A stretch of 64,000 nucleotides of DNA from assembly GCF_900090045.1 (NCBI RefSeq), contig NC_041779.1, forward strand, positions 1,265,001 through 1,329,000, written 5' to 3'. Both the position numbers and the translations under genes were made by a program. The DNA comes from Plasmodium malariae. Taxonomy: Eukaryota; Apicomplexa; Aconoidasida; Haemosporida; Plasmodiidae. Below, one piece after another: positions 10,701 through 24,115 of this stretch (its first letter is position 1; each line of letters begins with the position of its first letter). Below the pieces are notes generated by a model. It was not told the DNA's origin, did not search any database, and saw nothing but the letters and a program-made list of their open reading frames with translations.

Positions 10701-13185
10701 GTAGCATTACGTGGTGAATCTAAAAAATCGAGATCAATTTCGTCTTTTCCTTGGTTATTATTTAAAGGGGATATTGCAGGAGATGAAAAATACACTCGTC
10801 TACTATTATTATCACAATAATTTTGAAAGGAATTTATTATTTTATTTTTTTTCTTTTTTTCATTTTCATCTTCTGCGTTTCTATAGGGTAGGGGGAAATT
10901 ATTGCTGTTCATTTTTGAAGGATATGAAGGCAATATAGATAATAAGCATTTTTTAATTTTAAAAAAAATTTCCCGATTCCAACTTAATTTATTACTATTA
11001 TTATATGTGCTTATTATTTTTATATTATTACTATTTCTTTGTAACACAAGAATTTTATCTCTACATATTAATTTGAAAACTTCAGAGAGGAATTCATGTG
11101 TCACATTAACGTATTCAGAGTCAACTTCTTTCAATATATCATAATTATTTTTATTTAAATTCAAAAATTCCTGTCTTCTCGCAGCATCTACGGGGATATC
11201 TGTGTTGTTCTTGTGGGCCCACAGTTGGCTTGCACAATTGCTCCTTCCCTCGCCCCCACGTGCAGCGTACGCGTATAAGTCTACTTCTTGTCCTTCTACT
11301 TGTCCTGCTACTTGTCCTGCTACTTGTCCTGCTACTTGACCTGCTAATTGACCTGTTTCGTGTCTTAATTCATGTCCTGTTTCATGTCCTGCTTCTTGTC
11401 TTGCTTCGTATCCTGCTTTTTGTCTTGCTTCGTATCCTGCTTCTTGTCTTGCTTCATATCCTGCTTCTACTCCTTCCCATTCGCTATCTCCACCGTTAGA
11501 TACAAACCCTGGGAAGGGGTTCCTATCGGAAATGTATGACGCTTTGTCGAAATTATCACTGTCGTATGGATTCATGCCGTGCGTATTCCTGACGAACGTA
11601 TTATTTCCGTACACATTTTTGTCGTGTTCTCCCTTTTCTCTTTCTTTTTTTCCACTCTCCCCCCTTCCACTTGACTTGCCTCTCAAAATGGAGGAGTACT
11701 CCTTCAGGCGCTCTTCCCCTCCTCTTTCATTTGAATGCATGCTTTTTTCATAATTCGAAGAATTATCAGGAACAACGTTTTCCCATTTGGGGGGAACCAA
11801 TGTCGTGCCATCTTTTTGAAATTTTTTATTCTCAACCAGGTCCGAAAAGTGCTTAAATAACTTCATAGTATTGTCGTTCTTGTATGTGTTGGCAATATAT
11901 CGTTTATTAATTGGTATCCAGTCATCCATTTGTTTATGTGTTAATTTTTTTATACATAAATTAACAGGGGTACAAAAGATCTGACCTGACGAATTAATGT
12001 GAAAAATAAATTGTATGCAATCTAGTTTAATACCCTCTATTTCTTGTCTTCGATTTCGATTAACTATAGTTTTGTTATGATCACCCCCTTTTCGTTTTAT
12101 AACATAGGTAAACGTTTTAGTTCTCTTTTCATCAAAGTAATAGTGTGTCTCACTTGATGTTTTCTGTGCTTCGTATGTTATGTCTTTTCCTTTTTTGGAG
12201 CAATAAAATACGGGAAGGACAAATTCTATACATTTCATTCCATACAAACCGAAAAATATATTGTACATATTCGTATTTATTGTATTATATTTCTTATCAT
12301 CATATGGTAGTTTTATGCAATCTATTTTATTTTTCTGTAATGAAGAAAACTTTGAAGCGTCCACTATGAACGATTCATCCACGTGCAGCTTCACATGCCG
12401 ATAGCTAAAGATGTGGTTATAGGATATGTCATGCCGCGCCTTCATTTCGTTCGCCAAAAGTTGTTCTTCTCGCTCGTGAATCTGAGGTTGTTGCTCATGC
12501 ACTCCCTCCTCCTTCCCTTGGTTCTCGCTGCCTTCCCCTTGTGCCAAGATGGAAGGACAGTTTTCCTCGTTTCTTTTTTCTATGCCAAGGAATGGACCGT
12601 TCGAGGTGAGAAGATTCCCATTTTGTTTATAAGATAATGAATGTTTTTGTTCAGAAACATCAATTCCAGTTGTACTGTTCATGTCAAATGCCGCAGGGGC
12701 ATCTGCCCCATCTGAAGGTCTTCCCTTGATAACGTAGTTGTACATATACGTAGGAGAATTGTTCATATAAGTGTGTATTCCTAGGTCCTTATAGCTAGTG
12801 AAATCATCGGAAATGAGTATTTTTCTTACGTATACAAGATGTTCATGATAAGAGAATGTTACTATGTTGTAGTATGTTTTTTTTTGAAAATGCGTAGAGC
12901 TATTTGGAGTAATTCTTATCCATTCAATATATCTAAAATAGGAATAATAAAATTCAGATACATTAAGAGGAAAAACAAATAAGGGTTCATATTGATTCCG
13001 TAGATCCCATATCTCTAAAACATTAAAAGAAGCATTAACACAAGCAATTATGTAAGGAACATCTGGATTAGATTCTATTGCTGTATATCCTCTATTAAAA
13101 TGAACTCTATTCTTATTTTCATAATATAAATTTATCTGCCTAGTATTATTATAATAATTATTATTACTATTACTATTACTATTAC

Positions 13186-13239
<54 letters not shown>

Positions 13240-15706
13240 TACTATTATTATTATTACTATTACTATTATTATTATTACTATTACTATTACTATTATTACT
13301 ATTACTATTATTATTATTATTACTACTACTATTATTATTATTATTATTATCAGATATACTTGATAAAAAGTGAGTATCTGTATGTAGTTGAACACTTTTC
13401 GTTGTTATTTTTTTTACCCCAGAATTGTTAGTATTAAATTTTGTTAAATTATTAACTCTTTTATCTAGAAAATACAAATTACTGGCACCGAGTATAATAT
13501 TATTCTCATCTTGTGAGTGAGTCAAACAAACTGCTGTGTCATTGTTTATAAAAAATTTGCCTTTTTTATTTAAATCAGTAATATCGATTAAATTATTTCT
13601 AATATCGTATGTATATAAACTGTTATAGCTACCTAAAAAGATACATTTCCCAAATATGTGGGGACTTGGACTCATCTGATATATCCTATCAAACAAAAGA
13701 ATGTCTTTCATGATACTAATCTTGTATCCCATAAGATGGAAGCAGTCACCTTCCCCCTCGTCGTCCTCCTCATTTAAGTTGTTGCTCATTATAGGGTACA
13801 TACCATGATATGCATTTTGTTTTCCTCCCCCTCCGTTCCATTGGTTCTTTGCTTTATTTCCTTTTTTTCCATAAACATCTGAATACACATGAGACACAAC
13901 ATCAGACACAACGTCCTCTTGTATATATTGCACATGGCATATAAACAGACCTATGTCATTTCTGGAATAAATAATAGATTCATTAATATTATTAGTATCA
14001 ATTTTTACTTCCTTTATTTTTAAATACTTATTCATTAAAACAGATCCATAGTGCTGTGATTCTGTAAAATTTCTGTTCACTTTGTATAGAAGTAAATTGT
14101 TTTCTAATTTATAAATACTTTTATAAAAATGCTTTTTATTATACTCTTCAGCTAATTTGATTCTTTCTGAGTAGTTACAAAAACATGGAAGATAATTCTT
14201 TTGATAGATGTCATCATAACATACACACATATTCTGTGGTATTATGTGTATTTCTTTGTTAAAGTTAAATTTTGCATTAACAGGTAAGAACTCACTCTCG
14301 CTCATCTCACCCATCACATAACTCTGTTCAGGGTTCACATCCTGCCACTCGGTAAAAATATGTCCTCCTTTGCCTTTGCCTTTGCCACTACTGTTTTCTG
14401 AACCACTACCAGTAACAGTACTACTTGCACGATGGCACTCCCTACCATACAGATAGTCCTCGTCATACGCGCAATCGTCTATTTGAACCCCAATGATTTT
14501 TATTTCGTTGTTGTAATAACCTGAGGGTAATACTAAAACAGGGGATTTCAAACCCAAGTTCAAGTCATACGTGTAATTCTTATTCAAACAAACCCTCTGG
14601 TTAATGTAAAACGTACCCAGTGTGTTAACTACATCAGATGCCGCATTGATTCTTATTTGATCATCTCGTGTTACCTTTTCGTAAGTAATAGAGTTACGAA
14701 GGAAATTGATGCAGCTTTGGTGTGCCTTTTCTCTGTCGTCTGGCTCAAGAGTTGCGTGTACTCCTCCACTTGGCTCAAGAGTTGCGTGTACTCCTCCACT
14801 TGGCTCAAGAGTTGCATGTACTCCTCCACTTGGCTCAAGCGTCGTGCGTACTCTTCCACTTGGATCAAGCATTACGTGTACTTTATCACTTGACTCAAGC
14901 TCTACCTTTTCTACATCAGTACATCTTCCATTCACAGTGCACACGTTCTTACCATCATCATTACATCCACTATTAAAAGAATTTTCATTTTCATCAGTGA
15001 CCTTAAAAAAATAAGACTCAGTCTTTTTATTCACATCCCCATTGTCTCTATCATAATGGCACTGTTTTGCGTTCTTAAGATTTTCACCTATTACGTCCGC
15101 TACATTTTCACTCTCATCAAACTGATAAGTCCACCCAGAGAACTCTGCATGATCGTTACCGCTGCTATTTTTGTCACCTTCAACGCCATCCACGTCAGCT
15201 TCGTCTACTTCGTTCAGTTCGTTCAGTTCGTTCAGTTCGTTTAGTTTGTTCAGTTCGTTTAGTTCGTTCAGTTCGTTCAGTTCGTTCAGTTCGTTTAGTT
15301 CGTTCAGTTCGTTTAGTTCGTTTAGTTCGTTTAATTCGTCTTCATCTGCATCTTTATCCCGATCTGCATCCGCGTCTTCATCCCTATCTTCACCCGCACG
15401 TTTATCCTCGTCTTCATCATCTATCGCCCCTCCATTTCTTATATCCCCTCTCCTTGCTATGTCATACAGCCTATCATTTGTGTGAAAACTTTTAATTTCA
15501 TTCAAAATATTGCAGTTCAGTGGATCGTATATCATATGAGGGTTGTGTACATGTTTGCACTTAAAGTCGTACAGGGTACTTGTATCCCCTTCTTTGTCTC
15601 GTTTTCTAGTATCAAGTGTATTCAATGATACATCAATTTGGTTGGGCACGTTATAAATTCTCAGCCTCTGAAGGGGGTAGATATGTAAATTGAGTTTTTC
15701 CTCCAT
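7685..15706 (-). CDS. Very large low-complexity protein with a WD-repeat-like segment
   Basis: Two exons, 8012-15706 and 7685-7735, join in phase 0 (donor ATG|GTAAAA, acceptor TGTACAG) and give 2,581 residues ending EIVENLKNREKVIFYG. The start is the ATG at 15706 (MEEKLNLHIY); upstream codons are repeat-derived. The order is: ELN/ELNK tandem repeats at residues 120-172; four to six copies of a ten-residue SGGVHATLEP repeat at 279-322; a beta-rich stretch around 680-760 (FLGSYNSLYTYD, ASNLYFLDK); an asparagine tract with serines at 785-856; a WD-like strand VLEIWDLRN near 895; and a Gly/Gln/Ala repeat (EAGYEARQ, GQVAGQVA) around 1412-1477. WD-like strands on either side of the Asn tract suggest a beta-propeller interrupted by low complexity, which is common in Plasmodium. 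No catalytic motif, signal peptide or membrane segment is evident. A role in RNA polymerase or chromatin complexes is possible but not shown. Confidence 0.85.
11275..11475 (-). repeat. In-frame coding minisatellite (GQVA / EAGYEARQ)
   Basis: 15- and 24-base units encode Gly-Gln-Val-Ala and Glu-Ala-Gly-Tyr-Glu-Ala-Arg-Gln within the giant WD-like protein. The reverse strand of the same tract is open and leucine-rich, which is an artefact. Confidence 0.85.
13137..13351 (-). repeat. Asparagine/serine codon tract
   Basis: ATT/ACT triplets on the + strand (AAT/AGT on the coding strand) encode about 70 residues, nearly all Asn with interspersed Ser. It is an in-frame trinucleotide expansion inside the WD-like segment. 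Confidence 0.95.
14738..14885 (-). repeat. 30-base coding repeat (GGVHATLEPS)
   Basis: Four near-identical 30-base copies and two diverged ones encode Gly-Gly-Val-His-Ala-Thr-Leu-Glu-Pro-Ser or variants. It is more GC-rich than its surroundings. Confidence 0.9.
15190..15345 (-). repeat. 9-base coding repeat (Glu-Leu-Asn)n
   Basis: GAACTGAAC-type units, about 16 copies, encode (ELN)n with one ELNK variant, near the N-terminus of the giant WD-like protein. Confidence 0.95.
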
Positions 15707-16212
15707 GCGGTGTGGGACTTGAGTATATACATAGATATATACATATGTATATATATATATATATATGTATAACGTGTTTACATATATGCACTTGTGCACA
15801 TATTTCCATACCCATTATACACTTTTACGTAAGGTCTCTGCGAAATATTTTAGATGTTGTCTCGTGGGCTTATACATACTACTTAGTATGATATAGCAAA
15901 AAAAAAAAAAAAAAAATTATAATAATGATGATAATAATGAAAATGATAAATTGCCTTTATGTATATAAAATGACAAGGATATTTTAAATACTTCCTTATG
16001 CCAGTACTAAAAGGCGAAACCATGTATTTGCCTTTACGTAGCTAATAACCTGTCGTATTAAAATCGTTAGCCTTCTTACTTCACTTCACTCATCTTTGGA
16101 TTCTTTCTTTTTTTTTTTTTTTAGCTTGTTCTTTCATTAAAGTATTAAATGGGCAAAAATTTTTGAACGCACCAACTGAAACAAATTCTTTTATCGCGTT
16201 AAATTGTCCCCT

Positions 16213-16215
<3 letters not shown>

Positions 16216-16256
<41 letters not shown>
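16216..16256. repeat. (TA)n microsatellite
   Basis: About 40 bases of TA in the spacer between two minus-strand genes. Confidence 0.9.
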
Positions 16257-16257
<1 letters not shown>

Positions 16258-16616
16258 GATATTGTGATAGCTTCTTTCTTATAAAATTACCATTAAATCG
16301 TGAGTAGTACAAACGCGTTTATCTGCCTTAATTTCTTGCATTGCTCTGTTACCCACAAACATTGGCCATAATTGTAATATTAAAAAAAAAAAAATAAAAA
16401 TACAAAAAAGGAATGCAAAAAGGAATGAAAAAAGGAATAGATGGAAAAAATAAAATGCGCGAAAGTTTAAAGCGCTTGTAGCAATAAAGAATAATGAGAA
16501 AGTTGAATAACTGCTTTTCAAAATTTTACGATTTAAACCTTTTTTGGCATCTTTCCACCATAAAGCTCGTACTAATATATATATATAAACACATAACTAC
16601 TTTAAAAGTTTCTCAG

Positions 16617-16735
16617 CATTTTTTAACATTTTTTAACGTTTCCACCATTTTTTAACGTTTCCACCATTTTTTAACGTTTCCACCATTTTTTAACGTTTCC
16701 ACCATTTTTTAACGTTTCCACCATTTTTTAACATT
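16617..16735. repeat. 19-base minisatellite
   Basis: Five to six tandem copies of GTTTCCACCATTTTTTAAC, with degenerate edges (CATTTTTTAACATTTTTTAAC). It lies about 80 bases past the stop of the small membrane protein gene, in its 3' UTR or downstream flank. Confidence 0.9.
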
Positions 16736-16815
16736 TTTGATCATTTTACGTGCGAAGCGCCTTTATTTTTATGCCCCTTAGATTGAGACTACACGAAGAA
16801 TATACAGCTGACATA

Positions 16816-17196
16816 TCATGTAGCTCGTTTTGTGTTTTGAAGGACGCCCTTGAATGAATTCTTTTCATGGGCAATCCATAAAAAGAATGCGATAAAATAA
16901 AGCCACTGACAAAGTAGAAAAGATAAATAAAAAAGGTTATAATACGGAGTGGTATAGTGAAGGATTGCAATGATGAAGGAATATTACTATTACAAATAAG
17001 AAGAAAAGGAAAGAGGACGTTTGTATTCACATAAATAAACAAAAGAGGGTCATAAAAATACCTTGTCAGCAATATATATGAACGACCAGATGAACAAAAA
17101 GTGTCTATATAAGTGAACGAGAAGCAGCTTTTCTTTTTTGATGTATGTTCCCGTAAATATACCAAAAAATGAAATGAAAAAAAAATGAAAAAACAT
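16816..17196 (-). CDS. Small two-exon membrane protein, family unknown
   Basis: Exon 1 is 17062-17196 (ATG at 17196) and exon 2 is 16816-16905. The donor AAG|GTATTT and an acceptor with a long pyrimidine tract (CTACTTTGTCAG) join in phase 0 to give 74 residues. The product has a hydrophobic N-terminus (MFFHFFFISFFGIF), a basic segment (IKKEKLLLVHLYRH), a hydrophobic helix FLFIWSFIYIADK that continues across the splice into WLYFIAFFLWIAHEK, and a basic tail NSFKGVLQNTKRAT. Balanced codons, W residues and agreeing splice phase argue that it is real. A 139-codon frame in another phase over the same DNA (16746-17165) is its shadow. Short proteins of this kind are frequent in mitochondrial and ER complexes, but no family was recognised. 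Confidence 0.6.
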
Positions 17197-18416
17197 TGTT
17201 GTTATTTATCGCTTTGAAAATATAATCCAGCACTCTTTATCGTTTGTATAACTTTTTTTCCGCAATTTTTTTCATTACTGCCGAGTTGGTACCTTTTAAT
17301 GAACAATCATTATGCATACACCCTTTTTTCAATTTTATCTCACTCCATTTTCACAAACATAGGAACAACAAATTAACTCCATGCATGTTATACACAAAGC
17401 TACGTTTTTCGACCGCCTCCCCCATATGTTCGTACGTATATATATATATATATGTATATATATATGTATATATATATATATATATGTATGTACTGTATGC
17501 GGGAATATGTAATAATTTTGCCCATTTTAAAAATAAAATATCATAGAAAAACTAATTATTCAAAATAGTTAAATATTGCACCCACGTTGTAATGTGCTTG
17601 CTTTAAAAAAAAAAAAAAAAAAAAAAAAAGGGATAAGGAAGTGCTCGTCTTTATATTGTTCTCTTTAATGCTAATTTGATGTGCTACAAAAATAGGCAAT
17701 CGTTTGTGCCTATATATATTGAAATATTTGTTCACTTTACTTAAGTCATGTTCTAAAGAGCTAATTTAGTTGGCGCATAAATAAAATAAAGTAAAATGAA
17801 ATATAACACAAAATGAAGCAAATAAAATAGACCTCCGCTGTTAGGGTGAAATTTTAAAATCTTCCCTATTATTTATTCGTTCGTTTGTTAGTTCACTCAT
17901 CCGTTCAGTCGTTTCTTTATTTAGCTAATTATTTATTCTTTCATTCATTTTTTTATTTACTTTTTTTTTTTTTTTTTTCTATTCGACTACACTGAAAATT
18001 TTATTCTGAACAGGTCAGGAAAAAAAAAAAAAAAAAAAAAAAAATGTAGACATGTAAAATATGAAGAAAGGGCGTATTCAGCTTTGATACCATAATTTGC
18101 AGGTCGCGTTTAACTGTATTTTGGTACTTGTTTTTTTCTAAAAAGATAGGAAAATATTCGCACAGAAGCACATATTTAAAAAGTAGAAAAAACTATTCTT
18201 ACATATATATACATATTTACAAGTGTGTGCGCATTTTACACAAGCTTTTACTTGCACCCTCCTTTATAGGAACTTTCACGAAATTTTGCACATAAAGAGT
18301 GGGAATTTATTTTGTAAGAAGACAATACACACATACATGTATATAATTAGTAAGTCATAACTCCCTTATGTAATTTTTTTTCGACTTTTTTTTCTTTTCT
18401 TTTTTTAAAAAAAACG
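17197..18416. other. Divergent intergenic region
   Basis: Holds promoters for the small membrane gene (-) and the secreted-protein gene (+). Contains TA/GTATA tracts at 17437-17485, A-runs near 17607-17629 and 18021-18043, and T-runs. No coding exon is supported. Confidence 0.65.
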
Positions 18417-19682
<1,266 letters not shown>

Positions 19683-20937
19683 TTAGAGAGTCTGTTATAT
19701 TTAGTACTAAATATCTGTCGTCATTAAGAAGCTAAATAAATTAAAATGAAAAGTATTGAGTTGTGCACTATCTTGAGTTTACGAGTGTGTTAATGTTTTC
19801 TACATCCCTTTTTTTTTTTATTTTCCGTATGGATAAATGCACATATATACATATATATTATATGCCTTCATAAGTACAAATATATATATATATATTTATG
19901 TATATATATAAGCGATTTTTCGGGCATGTGCCACAGCTCTATGGGATTAGCGCCACACAGGCGTGTCCAAGTGCAACTATCGAGCTTTACCACTGTACTT
20001 TAAAAAAATAATTGGACAAATATAACGTATTAAAAATACATATCGTAATTTTTGCTCTATATACATATGTACACATAAACATATATTTAATTATTCAAAA
20101 AACTTTCGAAAAAACAAAGCAAAATTGTCCATGTATATATAATTGCGCCTCATAAAAATACCTTATTTTCAAATAAAGCAATTCTTTCAGTGTATGATAT
20201 GTTCAGCTATTTCGCCGTTAAATATTAAAAAAAAAGGAAATGAAAAATGTAAAAGCGTAAAATTGTAAAAAATAAAGCAATGAAGCAATGAAGCAGTGAA
20301 GCAATGAAGCAATAAAATAATAAAACAATAAAACAATAAAGCAATTAAACAATAAAGCAATAAAGCAATTAAACAATAAAGCAATAAACCAAATAAACCA
20401 ATACACCAATAAACCAATAAGCCAATAAACCAATAAACCAATAAGCCAATAAACCAATAAGCCAATAAACCAATAAACCAATAAGCCAATAAAGCAAAAA
20501 ATATAAAAATTTATTTTAGAAATGTGAACTGTACTGTGAGCGCTGTTTGAAACTGTACTTTCGTTAAAAGAAATATTGAAAAAGAAGCATAATTAAACAA
20601 AATAGACGAAAAAAAAAAAAAAAGAAGCTGCTGTTGCTACTTGAAAAATTGACTAAAAAACAGAAAAATCGAATGTTCATGAAATAAAGGACAACGAAAA
20701 AAAAGCTACAATACGCACAAGCGCTTGCTCATATGCATCCATGCTTGCACATATGTACAAATAAATAAATATATATATATATATGTATATATACATACAT
20801 ATATATGCAGTATATATAAATATATCTGTATGTCCACACACTTATACATGCAAGGATGCAGAGTAGGCCAAAAAATTTCTCGACTATTTCAAAGAAATCG
20901 AGGAACTAATGAAACTGCTTTAATTGCTAACGAAACT
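19683..20937. other. Convergent intergenic region with CAATAA repeat block
   Basis: Lies between the ends of the secreted-protein gene (+) and PUF2 (-). Its main content is a purine-rich array at 20276-20495, plus TATA tracts near 19873-19910 and 20770-20830. No coding signal; the minus-strand frames over the array are repeat artefacts. Confidence 0.7.
20276..20495. repeat. AAGCAATAAACCAATAA tandem array
   Basis: About 220 bases of short related units: first AAGCAATG/AAACAATA, then AAACCAATAAGCCAATA. It is graded, with the unit changing from CAAT-G to CCAATAA along the array. It lies 3' of PUF2. Confidence 0.85.
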
Positions 20938-23107
20938 TCAAGTTTCTAAATTGTTGATAGCTCTCAAAATGTATTTGCCTATAAAAAAGAAGAAGGGTAA
21001 GATAGTGGATATGAAAACTGGGGAAGTGGTGGGCGTTATCAATGGTATTACGACTTGCTTGTATGCATACATATACGGTATACACGTGTTCATAAAAATA
21101 TCTATATATATGTATGGGCGTGTGCGCATGTGCCGGAGTGTTGACATTTTTACCGTATGTCTCGTCCTTTAGTTTATCCAAGTTTTCGATGATCGTTTTT
21201 ACAATTAAATTTCTTTCCTTTCTCCTGCACGTTGTCAGCAACTTCTGCATCATAAAATTACCATAGCAGTCTTTACAAATGTTTATAATGTTTTCATTCC
21301 TGCGAATAAATGACGTAAAATAAAATAAAATAAAAAAGAAAAAAATAAAAAATTATGTACAGAGCCTAAGAAGTCCATTTCCCATCGCCCATCTCTAAAT
21401 GGAAAAACCATGAGCAAGCAAAGAAAAAAGTACACCCACAAAGTATACACCAATTGTTGCATTTTTAACGTGGCTCTGCATTTTGTTCTTACCCCTCCGA
21501 AATATCATTTACGATTTTCTTAATAATCTTCTTTTTGTATCTATACTCTTTTTTGAGTAAAATCTTTTCAATTATATTGCTGTATAGAAATAAAAATAAT
21601 AATAATAATAATAATAAATAAATAAAATGAAGCAAAGTGAAGAAGAATGAAGTAGAATGCGGCAGAATGAGGCATAATAAAATATTTACTCTACATTAAC
21701 AAGGAAAGCCGTGCATCTCTGTCGGCACTCTGTGCTTGGCTTTTGGTCAATTTATTTTTATTTCATGTATCTCTATATATTTCATTATGTCCGCTTCAGA
21801 TTTTTCCTTTATTTTTATCTTTATATGTATGCTGTTTCCACCCTCCTACCTCTATTACAGCACAAGATCATGCTTCTTTATTATTTTCTTTTTTTTTTTT
21901 TTTTTTTTTATCTGTTTTGACAAACTTACCAGGCGTACTTATGGGAAGAGAGCTTGTAAATATCATTCACTATTTCATCAGTGATAATAAACCTAGCTGT
22001 ATCATCTGAGTACTCGAAACATTTTTGAATAACATAATTTCCATATCTGTTTTTTATAAGATGAATTTTCTTAATAATTTTTTCATTTAATCTCTTTATT
22101 TGTTGTATATTTCCAATTTCATATATTCTTTGCACTATTCTACATCCATAAGCATGTGAACTTAAAAAAGGTAAATATTCTTCTATAATATTTATGATCA
22201 TATCAATATTTTTTGATGGTAAAACTTCAATACATTTCTGTATAACATGATTACCATTTTGATGACATATATATGCGATTAGATCATCTTGTAATTCTTT
22301 AAAAATTTTGCATTTATATTCATCAGATAAGGACTCTAATGATTTCTGGATAAGTCTACATCCATATGTATGTAAGGCTAGAAAACTTGTATGTTTCAAA
22401 AATTCATCCGTAAAACGTTCTTTATATTTTTCGTCATTTAAGTCATATATACTTTGAGCTACATAACTGCCATACACGTCTGGACATAAAGATCTTGCGT
22501 CTATTAAAAGAGAGTTTAATATTATTTGTTTTTCTTCTGTATCATTTTCTTTAAGCTTTCTAATTATGTACTCACACCCATTTTTATGAAAGCACAAGAA
22601 AAATATATCATCCATTACTTTGTTTAGGTCTATTTCTCTTTTGTCTTCGTGTTCTTCGCGTTCCCTTTTTCCGCCTATGCCAGTACATACAGCATCACGT
22701 ACATCAGTACATAAGATAGTACATATATTTTCACTTTTTTTTGCTGTTCCTTTTTGTGCTCCTTCTTCTTCCGCTTTTCCTTTTTGACCTTTCCCGTCCC
22801 CTTCTGATGATATTTTTTTTATGACTTGTTCAGGAAATTTTTTACCATTTTTCAAATTTGGAAAATTTTCAAGACATTTTTCATTTCGCATGGAATAGAC
22901 CTCTTCCTCATTTAAAAGGGAGATTTGTTCTTCCGTTAAGGTTTTATTAAAATACAATATTTCTTCATTCGATGAAGGGATGGCATCATAAAAGGTGGAG
23001 CAAGAGTTCAACTTTATCGGCTTGTCATATTCTTCTTTAAACTCGAAGTTTGGCTGCATATTTTTTAAGTCGCTTATGTACGTTTCGTCGAAGAATATTG
23101 TTTTCAT
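20938..23107 (-). CDS. PUF2: PUF2, Pumilio-family RNA-binding translational repressor
   Basis: Exons (minus): 21930-23107, 21493-21579, 21154-21299 and 20938-20978. All splice phases agree and give 483 residues. The start is the ATG at 23107 (MKTIFFDETYISDL). A low-complexity N-terminal third is followed from about residue 160 by PUF repeats, with signature stretches GCEYIIRKL, YGSYVAQSIYD, YGCRLIQKSLE, NGNHVIQKCIE, YGCRIVQRIYE, YGNYVIQKCFE, KYACNIIEKIL (across the exon 1/2 splice) and YGNFMMQKLL (exon 3). Exon 4 encodes GKYILRAINNLET. Eight repeats form the crescent that reads UGUA-type motifs in 3' UTRs. In Plasmodium, PUF2 is known to repress translation in salivary-gland sporozoites and to affect gametocyte development. 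It sits next to dhfr-ts, as in P. falciparum chromosome 4. The last three exons are short and easily missed. Confidence 0.95.
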
Positions 23108-23137
23108 CGTGTTGGAAGAAGGCAAATATATGCACAA

Positions 23138-23189
<52 letters not shown>

Positions 23190-24043
23190 AAATAAGTAAA
23201 TGTGTATTTATATGTGTACAAACAAATGTGTAGGAAATGCGAAACAGAGAAAAAAGCAAAAAAAAAAAAAAATATAAATAAAATAAAATAAAATAAAAAA
23301 AGAGCAAAAAGCAACGTAATAATTGAAAAATAAAGAAAAAAATAATAAAGTCAGTGTGTATAACTTTGCTACTGTGTAATGTTTTTATAAACACCGTATG
23401 AAGCAAAATCTATTTGGAAAAAACAATATTTTCATATTGACCTCAAAGGCCTTTTTTTTTTCTTTTTTTTCTTTTTTATTTTCAACAGCGTTGATATTTA
23501 ACAATGTAGGTTTATAAAACTTGCTTATTCGTTGGGGTAAAAGGGGAGTAAAAAAAAAAAAAAAATGAGGGGAAAGTGAATGGAAAAAGAACAAAAGAAA
23601 TAAGAATAAACGAGAATAAAGGAGAACCAACGAGAACAGATGAGAACTAATGTGAACGTATGCGAAAATTAAAAGAAACAACGATTTTAATATGTACCAC
23701 CAAAATGTAAAGACAACTGAAAAAAATGGTTAAAAGGTACAACAAAAAAAAAAAAAAAAAAATTGAAAAGAACACACTTAATTTGTATTGTAAAGAAATT
23801 ACTATTCATCATCATTTGTCTTTTTGAAATTTCATTAATTTGAAAAAGTGAGCTATTTGCATGTGTGTGTGGGTATTTATATATATATATATATGTAGGC
23901 ATTTATCTGTATAGTCCTCTTTGCAGAAGTATGTATTATATATGTTGTTGCGTCCAAAATAATTATTGCAACGTGTCCATATGTTTGTGAGTGAATAATT
24001 TTTATATACATATGTACGAACATATATGTACATATATATACAC

Positions 24044-24115
<72 letters not shown>

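Larger units (their letters stand above)
15707..16815. other. Intergenic region, promoter of the giant WD-like gene
   Basis: Contains an A-run at 15898-15917, a (TA)n tract at 16216-16256 and a 19-base minisatellite at 16617-16735. An 80-residue hydrophobic reading frame at 16279-16521 (-) is doubtful and not annotated as a gene. Confidence 0.6.

Noticed and set aside
16279..16521. 80-residue hydrophobic minus-strand frame
   Set aside because: The middle is an Ile/Phe/Leu run from a poly(A/T) tract and there is no splice partner or recognisable motif. It could be real but is not supported.
16746..17165. 139-residue minus-strand frame with several hydrophobic stretches
   Set aside because: Another frame of the same DNA yields a better, spliced membrane protein with an ATG, a donor and an acceptor. 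This frame reads through its intron.
20187..20489. Minus-strand frames of IGLLVYWF repeats
   Set aside because: They are a translation of the CAATAA-type array 3' of PUF2 and have no start or splice context.
21711..22009. Plus-strand hydrophobic frames over the PUF2 intron 1 region
   Set aside because: They overlap the PUF2 intron and the antisense of its coding sequence and derive from T-runs.
23907..23990. Segment with Cys residues (NIWTRCNNYF, NTYFCKEDYTDKC) resembling a CHCH-type helix pair
   Set aside because: Cys spacing does not fit a twin CX9C pattern, and there is no acceptor AG upstream to make it an exon.
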